NCBI RefSeq assembly: GCF_000092645.1 | Contig: NC_014165.1 | Span: 3,286,001 to 3,350,000 of the forward strand | Length of the DNA: 64,000 bases | DNA from: Thermobispora bispora DSM 43833 | GTDB taxonomy: Bacteria > Actinomycetota > Actinomycetes > Streptosporangiales > Streptosporangiaceae | Reading direction: 5' to 3' | Part shown: positions 8,416-19,193 of the stretch, piece after piece | Layout: the number at the start of each line of letters is the position of its first letter | How positions within the stretch are numbered: position 1 is the stretch's first letter | Program-made: the position numbers and the translations under genes | Notes under the pieces: model-generated | What the model saw: only the letters and a program-made list of their open reading frames with translations | Databases searched by the model: none | Told to the model about the DNA's origin: nothing

Positions 8416-9795
8416 ATGGTCGCCATGATCTCCCCGGCGGCCCCTGACTCCCCCACCACGGTTCCCTTCCGCGTGCGCCTCGGGTACGCGGTGGGCTCGT
8501 TCTGCACGGCCAACTTCCTGACCATCCCGGGCCTGCTGCTCCTCTACTACATGACCGAGCTCCTCGCGGTACCCGCGTGGCTCGCCGGAATCGTCCTCTT
8601 CCTCCCTAAGGCGTGGGATCTGCTGCTCAACCCGCTGGTCGGCCAGTGGTCGGACCGCACCCGCTCGCGCTGGGGCCCGCGCCGGCCCTGGCTGCTCGCC
8701 GGCGCGGCCGTGCTCCCCGTGTCGTTCGCCGCGATGTTCGCCGGCCCGCCGCTCACCGGGACCGCGGCCGCCGCGTACGTGGGCGCGATGTTCCTCGTGG
8801 CGGCGACCGGTTACGCGCTCTACGAGGTGCCGTACAAGGCGATGCCGGCGGAGATGACCACCGGCTACCACGAGCGCACCCGGCTCCTCGAGTGGCGGAT
8901 GATCTTCGTCGGCGTGTCCGTGGCGCTGAGCGGGATCGTCGCCCCGATGATCGCCGGGAATTCGCTCTCCGGCTACCGCCTCATGGGGATCGTCTTCGGC
9001 GCGATCCTGCTCGCCGCGATGCTCGGCTCGTTCTTCGGCACGGCCCGCGCGCCGTACGTCGGCCCGGAGACCACGGGGACGCTGCGGGCGCAGCTCGCCG
9101 CGCTCCGGTCGAGCCGGCCGTTCCTGCTGCTGCTCGGCTTCAGCTCGGCGCAGAACCTCGCGGTGGGGATCATGCTCGCCGGTGCCCCGTACTTCGCCGC
9201 GTACACGCTCGGCGACCCGGGCGGCACCAGCGCGGTGTTCGCCGCGCTCGTCGGGCCCATGCTCGTCACGAACCAGCTCTGGACCCGGGTGGCGCGCCGG
9301 CTCGACAAGCGCGGCGCCATGATCCTCGCCGGGGCGTTCCTCACCGTGGGCGGCCTGATGGTGATCGCCACGCCGGTGCTCGGCGCCGCGTACGCGTACC
9401 TGGCGGTGTTCCTCATCGGGCTCGGGTACGCCGGGGTCCAGCTCCTGCAGTACTCCATGCTCGCCGACGTGATCGCCCACGACTCCGCGGTCAGCGGGGA
9501 GCGCCGCGGCGGGGTCTTCACCGGCCTGTGGAACGCGATCGAGAACGCGATCTCCGCGCTCGGGGCGACCGTCTACGGCCTGGTGCTCGGCATCGGCGGC
9601 TTCATCTCCTCCGATCCGGCGACCCCCGTGGCGCAGCCGCACGGCGCCCTCGTCGCCGTGCTCGTCGGGGTGAGCGTGGTACCCGCCGTGATCGCGTTCA
9701 CCGGCGTGCTGCTGACGCTCAAGTACGACCTGACCGCCGATCGGTTCACCGGGCTGCAGCCCGGCCGTCCGGCGGAGCGGCCCGCCGCACGGTGA
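8416..9795 (+). CDS. GPH-family sugar/cation symporter (MFS)
   Basis: 459-aa inner-membrane transporter with about 12 hydrophobic segments. The loop after helix 2, DRTRSRWGPRRPWLL, is the hallmark of the glycoside-pentoside-hexuronide:cation symporter family (MelB-like). The substrate cannot be read from sequence; a glycoside or sugar is likely from family knowledge and would fit a cellulose-degrading host. There are two in-frame ATGs, 8416 and 8425, neither with a clear ribosome-binding site. It appears monocistronic. Confidence 0.85.
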   Translation: MVAMISPAAPDSPTTVPFRVRLGYAVGSFCTANFLTIPGLLLLYYMTELLAVPAWLAGIVLFLPKAWDLLLNPLVGQWSDRTRSRWGPRRPWLLAGAAVLPVSFAAMFAGPPLTGTAAAAYVGAMFLVAATGYALYEVPYKAMPAEMTTGYHERTRLLEWRMIFVGVSVALSGIVAPMIAGNSLSGYRLMGIVFGAILLAAMLGSFFGTARAPYVGPETTGTLRAQLAALRSSRPFLLLLGFSSAQNLAVGIMLAGAPYFAAYTLGDPGGTSAVFAALVGPMLVTNQLWTRVARRLDKRGAMILAGAFLTVGGLMVIATPVLGAAYAYLAVFLIGLGYAGVQLLQYSMLADVIAHDSAVSGERRGGVFTGLWNAIENAISALGATVYGLVLGIGGFISSDPATPVAQPHGALVAVLVGVSVVPAVIAFTGVLLTLKYDLTADRFTGLQPGRPAERPAAR

Positions 9796-9838
9796 TATTG
9801 AACGTGACGAACGTGATCTAAGTGTTAATTGGAAGAAA

Positions 9839-9866
9839 TTAGACATGTGAGAAAAATGTGTACAAT
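9839..9866 (+). promoter_or_regulatory. Candidate promoter of the CAP-protein gene
   Basis: An AT-rich island unusual for this window contains TTAGAC (9839-9844) and TACAAT (9861-9866) separated by 16 bp, 45 nt before the GTG at 9911. GGAGGAAGG gives a strong ribosome-binding site just before the start. Confidence 0.55.
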
Positions 9867-9910
9867 AATGGCCCTTCCATCCAGGAGTCGCCCCCCACTG
9901 GAGGAAGGCT

Positions 9911-10660
9911 GTGAAGAGAGCGCTCGGACTCGCCGTGTCCCTCAGCGGAATCGCGATCCTCGCCCCGGCGGCACCGGCGCAGGCGGCGGTCCCCGACGAG
10001 TGCCGGGTGACCGCCGGCACCCCGCGCCTCGCCGCGGACGGGATGATCAAAGCGACCGGCACCCGGACGGGGTGCCAGGAGCCGGCGACGCTCCGGGTGC
10101 GCATCTGGAAGGTCCTCACCGGCCCGGACCGGGCGGTGAAGAGCGTCGTCTCCCCGCCCGGCGCCGGACGGCTCACCGCGTCGGTGCGCTGCGCCAACGG
10201 CGTCTTCTACACGACGGTCACCGACTCGCTCGGCCGCGTCGCCCGGTCGAAGGCGGTGCGGCTCTCCTGCACGACCGTGGGCACCGCCATCGAGAACGAG
10301 GTGGTGCGCCTCACCAACCTCGAGCGGGCCAAGGCGGGCTGCAAGCCGCTCGTCCACGACCGCCGGCTCCGGCAGGCCGCCTACGCCCACTCAGCCGACA
10401 TGTCGGCCAGGAACTACTTCAGCCACACGTCCCTGGACGGGCGCACCTTCGTGGACCGGATCGAGGCGACCGGCTACCGGTACACGGCACTGGCCGAGAA
10501 CATCGCCAAGGGACACCCCACGGCCCAGGCCGTGGTGCGCGGGTGGATGGACAGCCCAGGGCACCGCAGCAACATCCTGGACTGCCGCTTCACGCACATC
10601 GGCGTAGGATACGTCAAGGCCGGAGGCCCGTACTGGACCCAGACCTTCGGCCGGTCCTGA
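9911..10660 (+). CDS. Secreted CAP/SCP-domain protein
   Basis: 249-aa exported protein. It has a short basic start, a hydrophobic core and a cleavage-like APAQA-AVP at about residue 25. A cysteine-containing N-terminal domain follows. The C-terminal CAP domain (about 125-249) shows NLERAKAGCKPLVHD, AHSADMSARNYFSHTSLDGR, AENIAKG and GWMDSPGHRSNIL, the classical conserved blocks with their His/Glu residues. Bacterial CAP proteins (YkwD type) are extracellular with mostly unknown roles. The GTG start is preceded by GGAGGAAGG. Confidence 0.88.
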   Translation: MKRALGLAVSLSGIAILAPAAPAQAAVPDECRVTAGTPRLAADGMIKATGTRTGCQEPATLRVRIWKVLTGPDRAVKSVVSPPGAGRLTASVRCANGVFYTTVTDSLGRVARSKAVRLSCTTVGTAIENEVVRLTNLERAKAGCKPLVHDRRLRQAAYAHSADMSARNYFSHTSLDGRTFVDRIEATGYRYTALAENIAKGHPTAQAVVRGWMDSPGHRSNILDCRFTHIGVGYVKAGGPYWTQTFGRS

Positions 10661-10776
10661 CGGCCACGCCGCCGGGCGGACCACGACGGCGGTGATCACG
10701 CAGCCGTGCCCGGGAAGAACGACAGAATGACGCGATCTTCTGGACACTTCAGGTCACTCCGTCGGATACTCCAATC

Positions 10777-11313
10777 ATGAGCGTTCCCCCGGTTCGTGCC
10801 TCGGACGGGGATCGCGACCGCGCGCTCAACGAGCTCCGCGACCGTGCCGCCGAGGGCCACCTTTCGATGGACACCTTCATCGGACGGGTGGAGATGGCGC
10901 TGCGGGCGAAGAGCCGGGGTGAACTCGACGAGCTGGTGGCCGATCTTCCCCAGCGCGGACGCTGGCGTAGGAAGATCACGGAGGCGGTCGCCTCGATCTC
11001 CGACCTCACCCACCGGATCGAGGCCGCGTGGCGCCGCCCGCGGCTGCCCAGGCTGGCCCTGCCCGCCGACGGCCGTACCCGGTACATCGTCGGCCGCGCG
11101 CCCACCTGCGACCTGGTGCTCACCGACCTCACGGTCTCGCGCGTCCACGCCGAGCTGCGCCGGGTCGACGGCACCTGGGTCGTGGTCGATCTCGGGTCGA
11201 TGAACGGCACCAGGCTGAACGGGTGGCGGCTGCTCGGGCCGGCCACCGTGCGGCCGGGCGACGAGGTCGCGTTCGGCGACTGCGCCTTCCTGGTGACCAT
11301 GCCCGCCGCCTGA
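10777..11313 (+). CDS. DUF1707-FHA domain protein
   Basis: 178-aa cytosolic protein. The N-terminus (RASDGDRDRALNELRDRAAEGHLSMDTFIGRVEMAL) is a DUF1707-type segment. The C-terminus (about 95-178) is an FHA phosphothreonine-binding domain with YIVGRAPTCDLVL, TVSRVHAEL and LGSMNGTRLNG, carrying the key Arg, Ser and Asn residues. It probably reads Ser/Thr kinase phosphorylation. Three Ser/Thr kinases occur at 50.7-55.9 kb, but a link to them is only a guess. Confidence 0.85.
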   Translation: MSVPPVRASDGDRDRALNELRDRAAEGHLSMDTFIGRVEMALRAKSRGELDELVADLPQRGRWRRKITEAVASISDLTHRIEAAWRRPRLPRLALPADGRTRYIVGRAPTCDLVLTDLTVSRVHAELRRVDGTWVVVDLGSMNGTRLNGWRLLGPATVRPGDEVAFGDCAFLVTMPAA

Positions 11314-11608
11314 CGCGGCCCGTCCGCGTCGCGCAGCGCCGTCTCCTCAGGCGGCGCGCCGTCTCGTCACACAGGGCCGTCGGTCACCGAGGGAACGGCG
11401 TCACGCAGGGCTCGTCCGCGCAGGCAGCGCCTCGCTTCGCACAGAGCCCGACACAAGCCTGCCGGTCGCACAGCGCCCATCCGCCGCACAAGGCCGTCGG
11501 TCCTACAACGCAGGGCCCGTCCGCGCGATGCGGGCCCGTCCACGCCTTCGGACCCGCCGCCGCGGACGGGCTCCCGCCTGCGTTCCGGGCGGCGCAGCGG
11601 ACGCCGAG
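11314..11608. repeat. Intergenic tract with degenerate GGGCCGTC/CGTC repeats
   Basis: Convergent space between the FHA gene and ilvC. It contains many irregular copies of CAGGGCCGTC-, CGCAGGGC- and CGTCCGCGC-like motifs about 20-45 bp apart, too diverged for a strict period. No coding frame is convincing on either strand. Confidence 0.5.
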
Positions 11609-11641
11609 AAAAGGGCGGCGCCGCCCACGGCGGCGCCGCCC
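11609..11641 (-). terminator. Intrinsic terminator of ilvBNC
   Basis: Stem GGGCGGCGCCGCC / GGCGGCGCCGCCC (11613-11625 and 11629-11641) with a 3-nt loop, followed on the minus strand by TTTTCTC. It lies 24 nt after the ilvC stop codon. Confidence 0.85.
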
Positions 11642-11664
11642 GGTTCACGGACCCTCGAAGAAGC

Positions 11665-13231
<1,567 letters not shown>

Positions 13232-13271
13232 TGCGCCCTCTCCTTCGCGTGGGCCGGGTCGCCGCTTCCTC

Positions 13272-15017
13272 TCATTCCTCGCTCTCCCACTTCGGCGCCA
13301 TGTCACGGGCGTACTTGATGTCGTCATTGCTGGTCCCGGCGGGCACCATCGGCCAGACCATGGCGTCCTCGTGGACGATGAAGTCGATCACGACCGGAAC
13401 GTCGTTGATCTCCATGGCCTTGTTGATCACGGCGTCGACGTCCTCGGGCCGCTCGCACCGGAGGCCGACACAGCCGTACGCCTCGGCCAGCTTCACGAAG
13501 TCGGGGATGCGCTTGACCCGCTGCAGGCTGGTGTTCGAGTAGCGCTCATCGTAGAAGAGCGTCTGCCACTGGCGGACCATGCCCAGGTTGCCGTTGTTGA
13601 TGAGCGCCACCTTGATCGGCACGCCCTCGATCGCGCAGGTGGCGAGCTCCTGGTTGGTCATCTGGAAGCAGCCGTCGCCGTCGATCGCCCACACCGTGGC
13701 GTCCGGCCTGCCGATCTTCGCGCCCATGGCCGCGGGGATCGCGAAGCCCATGGTGCCGGCGCCGCCGGAGTTGATGAACGACCCCGGGCGCTCGTGGCTG
13801 ATGAACTGCGCCGCCCACATCTGGTGCTGGCCGACGCCGGCGACGTAGATCGCCTCAGAGCCGACGATCGCGCTCAGCCGCTCCATGACGTACTGCGGCG
13901 CGAGCGAGCCGTCGTCGTACTGCTCGTACCCGAGCGGGTAGCGCTTCTTGTAGCCGTTGAGCAGCTTCAGCCACTCGGTGTAGTCGCCCCGGCGGCCCTG
14001 GCTCTGCTCCTGCCGCACCGCCGCGATCAGCTCCTTGAGCACCTCCCGGCAGTCGCCGACGATCGGGACGTCGGCGTAGCGGTTCTTGGAGATCTCCGCC
14101 GGGTCGATGTCCGCGTGGATCACCTTCGCGTGCGGGGCGAAGCTGGACAGCTCACCGGTCACCCGGTCGTCGAACCGCGTGCCGAGCGCGATCAGCAGGT
14201 CGGACCGCTGCAGCGCGCCCACGGCCGAGACGCTGCCGTGCATGCCCGGCATCCCCATGTGCAGCGGGTGGCTGTCCGGGAACGTGCCGCGGGCCATGAG
14301 CGTGGTGACGACCGGGATGCCGGTCATCTCCACGAGCTGGCGGAGCTCCGCGGAGGCGCGGGCCTTGTGCACCCCGCCGCCGACGTAGAAGACGGGCCGC
14401 TTCGCCTCCATCATCAGCCGGGCCGCCTCCCGGATCTGCTTGGAGTGCGGCCGGGTGACCGGCCGGTAGCCGGGGAGCTGCATCACCGGCGGCCAGGAGA
14501 AGGTGGTGGTGGCCTGGAGGGCGTCCTTGGCGATGTCCACCAGCACCGGGCCGGGGCGGCCGGTGGAGGCGATGTGGAACGCCTCCGCGATGGTCCGCGG
14601 GATGTCGTCGGCGTTGGTGACGAGGAAGTTGTGCTTGGTGATCGGCATGGTGATGCCGGAGATGTCGGCCTCCTGGAAGGCATCGGTGCCGATCAGCTTG
14701 CTGGACACCTGCCCGGTGATCGCCACGATGGGCACGGAGTCCATGTAGGCGTCGGCGATCGGGGTGACGAGGTTCGTCGCGCCCGGGCCGCTCGTCGCCA
14801 TGCAGACACCGACGCGGCCCGTCGCCTGCGCGTACCCCTCGGCCGCGTGACCGGCGCCCTGCTCGTGCCGGACGAGTACGTGCCGTACCTTGGTGGAGTC
14901 GTAAAGCGGGTCGTAAGCGGGAAGGATGGCACCGCCCGGGATCCCGAACACCGTGTCGACTCCGACGTGCTCGAGCGCCCGGACCAGGGCCTGAGCACCT
15001 GTCATCTGTTCGGTCAT
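13272..15017 (-). CDS. ilvB: Acetolactate synthase large subunit
   Basis: 581-aa ThDP enzyme joining two pyruvates, or pyruvate and 2-ketobutyrate. It has the N-terminal ThDP-activating Glu region [15 protein letters not shown], a central domain, and the C-terminal ThDP/Mg motif [16 protein letters not shown] ending in [21 protein letters not shown] is the usual start of the catalytic domain. It heads ilvBNC and is preceded by a 147-nt leader with an attenuator. Anabolic IlvB is favoured over catabolic acetolactate synthase because of ilvN and ilvC. Confidence 0.96.
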   Translation of the reverse strand: MTEQMTGAQALVRALEHVGVDTVFGIPGGAILPAYDPLYDSTKVRHVLVRHEQGAGHAAEGYAQATGRVGVCMATSGPGATNLVTPIADAYMDSVPIVAITGQVSSKLIGTDAFQEADISGITMPITKHNFLVTNADDIPRTIAEAFHIASTGRPGPVLVDIAKDALQATTTFSWPPVMQLPGYRPVTRPHSKQIREAARLMMEAKRPVFYVGGGVHKARASAELRQLVEMTGIPVVTTLMARGTFPDSHPLHMGMPGMHGSVSAVGALQRSDLLIALGTRFDDRVTGELSSFAPHAKVIHADIDPAEISKNRYADVPIVGDCREVLKELIAAVRQEQSQGRRGDYTEWLKLLNGYKKRYPLGYEQYDDGSLAPQYVMERLSAIVGSEAIYVAGVGQHQMWAAQFISHERPGSFINSGGAGTMGFAIPAAMGAKIGRPDATVWAIDGDGCFQMTNQELATCAIEGVPIKVALINNGNLGMVRQWQTLFYDERYSNTSLQRVKRIPDFVKLAEAYGCVGLRCERPEDVDAVINKAMEINDVPVVIDFIVHEDAMVWPMVPAGTSNDDIKYARDMAPKWESEE

Positions 15018-15057
15018 CGGCTCGTACCTCGTGGCTGAGCTGGGATTTCGCTGACAT

Positions 15058-15130
15058 AAAAAATGCCCCGACCGCTTTGCGGATCTGGGGCGCGCAGCGC
15101 AGGACCGAGCACTTCGTCAGGCTGCGCGCC
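15058..15130 (-). promoter_or_regulatory. Transcription attenuator of ilvBNC
   Basis: Two mutually exclusive structures are visible on the minus strand. The terminator is GCCCC...GGGGC (15065-15091, inner stem GATCCGC/GCGGTC) followed by a six-U tract (15058-15063). The antiterminator pairs GGCGCGCAG (15122-15130, end of the leader peptide) with CTGCGCGCC (15089-15097), whose 3' end overlaps the terminator arm. A ribosome finishing the leader would cover GGCGCGCAG and allow termination. A ribosome stalled on the Ile/Leu/Val codons would leave it free and allow read-through. Confidence 0.82.
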
Positions 15131-15164
15131 TGCGAAGTACTACGAGAATCCCACGCATCTGCAT
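15117..15164 (-). CDS. ilvL: ilvB leader peptide (15 aa, Ile-Leu-Val-Val-Leu)
   Basis: Reads MQMRGILVVLRRRAA, stop TGA at 15117-15119. The run ATT CTC GTA GTA CTT covers all three end products of the pathway. A second in-frame ATG at 15158 would shorten it by two residues. No Shine-Dalgarno sequence is visible, and the predicted -10 element ends 7 nt before the first ATG, so the leader mRNA may be leaderless. The symbol is used by analogy with enterobacterial ilv leaders. Confidence 0.75.
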   Translation of the reverse strand: MQMRGILVVLRRRAA

Positions 15165-15171
15165 GGGACCA

Positions 15172-15202
15172 ACGATAGACCGTCGAACGGCCGCCACGTC
15201 AA
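15172..15202 (-). promoter_or_regulatory. Promoter of the ilvBNC leader
   Basis: On the minus strand, TTGACG (15197-15202) and TATCGT (15172-15177) are 19 bp apart. The -10 element lies 7 nt from the leader ATG at 15164. The spacer is longer than the 17-bp optimum. Confidence 0.5.
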
Positions 15203-15217
15203 ATCTTCGAACACTCA

Positions 15218-15232
15218 TCTCACGATTTGAGA
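15218..15232. promoter_or_regulatory. Candidate operator, TCTCA-N5-TGAGA (copy 2)
   Basis: TCTCA-CGATT-TGAGA followed by CA lies 15 bp upstream of the -35 element of the ilvBNC promoter. It has the same arm sequence and spacing as the copy at 4749-4763. Position upstream of -35 would suit an activator or a repressor that blocks RNA polymerase. Confidence 0.5.
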
Positions 15233-15335
15233 CACCGAGGTGGACAACGGGCGGCACGGCGCTCTCCGCGCCGGTCGCGCGCCGGGGTCCGGCCGGCGTC
15301 GCGGCGGCGACCGATGGGCCGTACGGCACCGGCGG

Positions 15336-18023
15336 CTACGCGGTGCTCTGCAGGCCGATGCGCCGCAGGGAGTCGACGCGCCTGGCCGCCATCGGGCGGG
15401 AGACCAGGTAGCCCTGGCCGCGGGGGCAGCCCATCTCCCGCAGCAGCTCGAGCTGCTCCGGCCGCTCGATGCCCTCGGCGACCACGACCAGCCCGAGGTC
15501 GTGGCCGAGCCGCACGATCGTGCGGGTGAGCAGGGTAAGGGTCTCGTCGCGCCCCAGGCCGGAGACGAACGACGGGTCGATCTTGATCATGTCGACCGGG
15601 ATCTGCCGCAGGGAGGCGAGCGAGGCGTACCCGGTCCCGAAGTCGTCGATCGCGAGCCGTACCCCGAGGGAGCGCAGCTCCGCGAGCTTCTTCATCGTCT
15701 CGTCCGCCCCGGCGACGAGCATCTCCTCGACCACCTCGAGGGTGAGCGCGCCGGGCGGCAGGCCGCTCTCCTCCAGGGCGCCGGCCACCTTCTCGACGAA
15801 CCTGGGGTCGTTGATCTGCCGGGCGGACAGGTTCACCGACAGGCCGATGTCCCAGCCCGACTCGCGCCAGGCGACGACCTCCCGGCACGCCTCCCGGAGG
15901 ATCCACTCGCTGAGCGAGACGATCACCCCGGTCTCCTCGGCGATGCCGAGGAACTTCTCCGGGGGGACGAAGGTGCTCCCCCGCCACCACCGGACCAGCG
16001 CCTCGACCGCGGTGACGTTGCAGGTCTCGAGGTCGACCACGGGCTGGTACTCGATGGTGAACTGCTTCTCCGCGACGGCGCGCTGGAGGTCCGAGGCGAG
16101 CTCGAGGCGCTGCAGCACGCTGGCGTGCATGTGGGTCGCGAAGATCTCGACACGGCGCCCGCCGAGCTCCTTGGCCCGGGACATGGCGACGTCGGCGTTG
16201 CGCAGCAGGTCCCCGGTGGACTGGCCGTCCTCGTCGAACGCGACCCCGACGCTCGCGGTGAGGGCGACGTCCCGGTCGGCCACCCGGAACGGCTCGGCCG
16301 ACACCGCCCGGACGAGCCGCTCGGCGAGGTCGATGACCTGGGCGTCGCCGGGCTTGGTGCCCTCCACCAGGACGGCGAACTCGTCCCCGCCCCACCGGGC
16401 GAGCGTCGCCCCCGGCCCCACGGCCGAGCGGAGCCGCCGCGCCGCCTGGCCGAGCAGGTAGTCGCCGCTCGCGTGGCCGACGGAGTCGTTGACCGCGGTG
16501 AAACCGTCGAGGTCCACGAAGATCACCGCGGTACGGCCGGCCCGGTGGTCGAGCGCCTCCCGGACCCGCTCCTCGAAGTAGGAGCGGTTGGGCAGCCCGG
16601 TCACCCCGTCGTGGAAGGTCAGGTGGGTGACCTGGTTGCGCAGCGCCACCTGGTCGCTCAGGTCCCGGACGGTGATCAGGACGAGGTCGTCCCCGAGCAC
16701 GTGCCGCGTGGCCACGGACTCGGTCGGCCGCCAGGTGCCGTCGGCCGCGCGGAAGCGGCAGCCGATCCGGCGGCTGCCGTGCGGCTCCACCCCGTCCTCG
16801 TCGGCGGCCATCCGCTGCAGGAGCTGCTGGACCGCGGGGACGTCCTCCGGGTGGAGGTAGTCGGCGATCGACGCGTTGACCAGGTCGGCGGGCCGGTGCC
16901 CGTAGGTGGCGACCCCCGCCACCTCCTTGATCACACCGTCGAGGTCGCAGACGAACATCAGGTCGCCGGTGGACTCGGCGAACTGCCGGAGCTGCCGGTC
17001 GCCCAGGTCGATCAGGTCGCGCATGCCCGCCGTCTCCACGAGCAGCACGAACAGCCGGCCGAGCAGGACGAGGACGATGGAGCCCTCGATCACCGGGAGC
17101 ACCGGGTTGCCGCTCCCGCCGAGCGCGTACACCACGGTGGCGACCGTGGCCACCGCCGCCAGGAGGAGCGGCCCGGCCGCGCCGAGCGGGATCGGCGGCG
17201 GGCGCCTGCGCAGCGGCAGCGGGCCGGCCCATGGGGTGGCGGCGAGGACGACGAACATCGCGGGCGCGGCGAGCACCGCGGGCAGCGGCGGGACCTCACC
17301 GTCGAGCCGGGCCAGCGCGGTGGCGAACTCCCCCAGGGTGACCGCGGCGAGGACCCCCAGGCCCACCACGCCGACCAGCCGCCGCCGGGACGCGTGCAGC
17401 ACGGCGGGCGCCACCGAGCTCGCGGAGAGCAGGCAGACGATCGAGGGGGCGAGCGTGACGAAGAACGTGCCCGCCTCCTCCGCCCGGGTGTAGGCGTGGC
17501 CGAGCAGGACCACCCAGAGCAGGCTGAGGACCGAGCCGGCGGCGAGGTAGGCGTCGATCGCCTGCCCGACCGGCCCCCTGGTGTACGCCGCCGGCCGCAC
17601 CGAGACGCCGACGCCGATGGCGAGCAGCAACGACGCCACCGGCATGAGCAGGTCGGCGAAGGTGAGCACGAACGGCGTCCCCTCGGCCACCGGCCGGAGC
17701 AGGGTGCCGAGGATCCACATGACCGTACCGGAGGTGAGCCAGCGCCAGGCGCCGGGCGCCCGCCGGTCGGCGAACCGGGAGGAGGCGGCGAACAGGAGGG
17801 ACACCGCCGCGGCCAGCCCGGCGGCGACCCCGGCGCCGGTGGTCACCGCCGAGGAGGCCTCACCGCCGGCCAGAGCGGCGCTGAGCCAGAGGACGCCGAT
17901 CCCGGCCGCGGCGAGGAACGGGACGGCGCCGCGCCGCCGGCCTCCCCGCCCCGCGGACTCCGTGTCCGTCGTCTCTGACGGGCTGGCCGTGGCGTCGTCG
18001 CCATCGGTGGGGTGCGGTGTCAC
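15336..18023 (-). CDS. Membrane PAS-GGDEF-EAL protein
   Basis: 895-aa c-di-GMP turnover protein. Residues of about 35-325 form some eight to nine membrane segments. A PAS-like domain follows (RQFAESTGDLMFVCDLDG, about 345-455), then GGDEF ([13 protein letters not shown], intact) and EAL (VTAVEALVRW, intact, with SVNLSARQ, IDDFGTG, MIKIDPSF and VVAEGIE present). Both activities look chemically possible. No RxxD inhibitory site precedes the GGDEF motif. The start is a GTG at 18023 with GGGAGGGG upstream. It lies upstream of the ilvB leader on the same strand but is probably transcribed separately. Confidence is high for family and low for the sensed signal. Confidence 0.92.
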   Translation of the reverse strand: MTPHPTDGDDATASPSETTDTESAGRGGRRRGAVPFLAAAGIGVLWLSAALAGGEASSAVTTGAGVAAGLAAAVSLLFAASSRFADRRAPGAWRWLTSGTVMWILGTLLRPVAEGTPFVLTFADLLMPVASLLLAIGVGVSVRPAAYTRGPVGQAIDAYLAAGSVLSLLWVVLLGHAYTRAEEAGTFFVTLAPSIVCLLSASSVAPAVLHASRRRLVGVVGLGVLAAVTLGEFATALARLDGEVPPLPAVLAAPAMFVVLAATPWAGPLPLRRRPPPIPLGAAGPLLLAAVATVATVVYALGGSGNPVLPVIEGSIVLVLLGRLFVLLVETAGMRDLIDLGDRQLRQFAESTGDLMFVCDLDGVIKEVAGVATYGHRPADLVNASIADYLHPEDVPAVQQLLQRMAADEDGVEPHGSRRIGCRFRAADGTWRPTESVATRHVLGDDLVLITVRDLSDQVALRNQVTHLTFHDGVTGLPNRSYFEERVREALDHRAGRTAVIFVDLDGFTAVNDSVGHASGDYLLGQAARRLRSAVGPGATLARWGGDEFAVLVEGTKPGDAQVIDLAERLVRAVSAEPFRVADRDVALTASVGVAFDEDGQSTGDLLRNADVAMSRAKELGGRRVEIFATHMHASVLQRLELASDLQRAVAEKQFTIEYQPVVDLETCNVTAVEALVRWWRGSTFVPPEKFLGIAEETGVIVSLSEWILREACREVVAWRESGWDIGLSVNLSARQINDPRFVEKVAGALEESGLPPGALTLEVVEEMLVAGADETMKKLAELRSLGVRLAIDDFGTGYASLASLRQIPVDMIKIDPSFVSGLGRDETLTLLTRTIVRLGHDLGLVVVAEGIERPEQLELLREMGCPRGQGYLVSRPMAARRVDSLRRIGLQSTA

Positions 18024-18207
18024 TGCCCCTCCCGTATCTCGACTCGGCCCAACTCTCCCCGGTCGTCAGTGTGCGCACAGCAGCTGATCACGATGCGGAA
18101 CAACCGCCGAGTCGTCACCGATCTGATAACCGGCTGTGCACGATGAGTTCCACCGTACGCACCGCAGGTCACGGGGCAGCCACGTTCCGGAATCCTTCGC
18201 GGTGCGA

Positions 18208-19134
18208 TCAGTAATGCCCGGTGATCATGTTATCGAGCGGCCGACCGGAGAGAAATCGGACGACCTGATCGCGCACGAGGGCGCGCATCCGCCGCCGCGA
18301 CGCCGGAGTGCTGCCGGCGACGTGCGGGGTGATGAACACGCCGGGCGCGGTCCAGAGCGGGTGGCCGGGCGGGAGCGGCTCGATCGGCGCCACGTCGAGG
18401 GCGGCGAGCAGCCGGCCGCGGTTGAGCTCGGCGAGGAGCGCGTCGGCGTCGACGACCGAGCCCCGCGCGGCGTTGACCAGGAGGGCGCCGTCCTTCATCC
18501 GGGCGAGGAACTTCGCGTCGACCATGCCGGCCGTCTCGGCCGTGGCCGGGACGACCAGCACGACCACGTCGGCCCGCGGGAGCAGGTCGGGCAGCTCGTC
18601 CACGCCGTGCACGCCCTCGGCCTTCCGGGCGGTCCGCGCCACCCGGATGATCTCGACGTCGAACCCGGCGAGGCGGCGCTCCACCGCCTTGCCGATGGAC
18701 CCGTACCCGACGATCAGGACGGTGGAGTCGGCGAGCGCGCGGGTGTGGTGGTAGTCCCACTTCTGGCGCGCCTGCGCGGCGGCGAAGTGGGGGAACTCCC
18801 GCAGCACCGCGATGATCGCGCCGACCACCCACTCGGCCGTCCCCGCGTCGTGCACGCCGCGCGCGTTGCAGAGCGTCACGCCCTCGGGCACGTGTGGGAT
18901 GTAGGGGTCGACGCCGGCGGTCACGGTCTGGATCAGGCGCAGTCTCACCATCCGGCGGAGCAGTCCGGGGATGTCCGGCGGGGGGACGAGCGGGGGCACC
19001 CAGACCTCGACCTCCTCGGGCGCGCCGGGGAGCGGCCCGCGGCCGTCGTAGATCAGGCACTCGACCGGGGGGATCCCCTCCGGGAGATCGGAGAGCGTGT
19101 CGGCGATGTCCTGCGATGGAACCCAGATCTTCAC
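18208..19134 (-). CDS. D-isomer-specific 2-hydroxyacid dehydrogenase
   Basis: 308-aa NAD(P)-dependent oxidoreductase of the D-2-hydroxyacid dehydrogenase family. The Rossmann motif is TVLIVGYGSIGKAVERRL, the substrate Arg lies in VNAARGSVVDADAL, and the catalytic His in FITPHVAGST. It is shorter and more diverged than SerA, so phosphoglycerate is unlikely; glyoxylate/hydroxypyruvate or another 2-keto acid is possible. Three alternative starts exist (TTG 19143, GTG 19140, GTG 19134). The last gives the natural N-terminus MKIWVPSQD. Divergent from the lipoprotein gene at 19194. Confidence 0.85.
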   Translation of the reverse strand: MKIWVPSQDIADTLSDLPEGIPPVECLIYDGRGPLPGAPEEVEVWVPPLVPPPDIPGLLRRMVRLRLIQTVTAGVDPYIPHVPEGVTLCNARGVHDAGTAEWVVGAIIAVLREFPHFAAAQARQKWDYHHTRALADSTVLIVGYGSIGKAVERRLAGFDVEIIRVARTARKAEGVHGVDELPDLLPRADVVVLVVPATAETAGMVDAKFLARMKDGALLVNAARGSVVDADALLAELNRGRLLAALDVAPIEPLPPGHPLWTAPGVFITPHVAGSTPASRRRMRALVRDQVVRFLSGRPLDNMITGHY

Positions 19135-19193
19135 GCCCACCAACCTAGGCCCCGCCGGCGGGAAGCAGGATGGAGGGGAGCAAGGAGGGCGTC

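Noticed and set aside
15058-15164. T-box riboswitch before ilvB
   Set aside because: No T-box sequence or specifier stem is seen; the coding leader with Ile/Leu/Val codons and the overlapping hairpins explain the region better.
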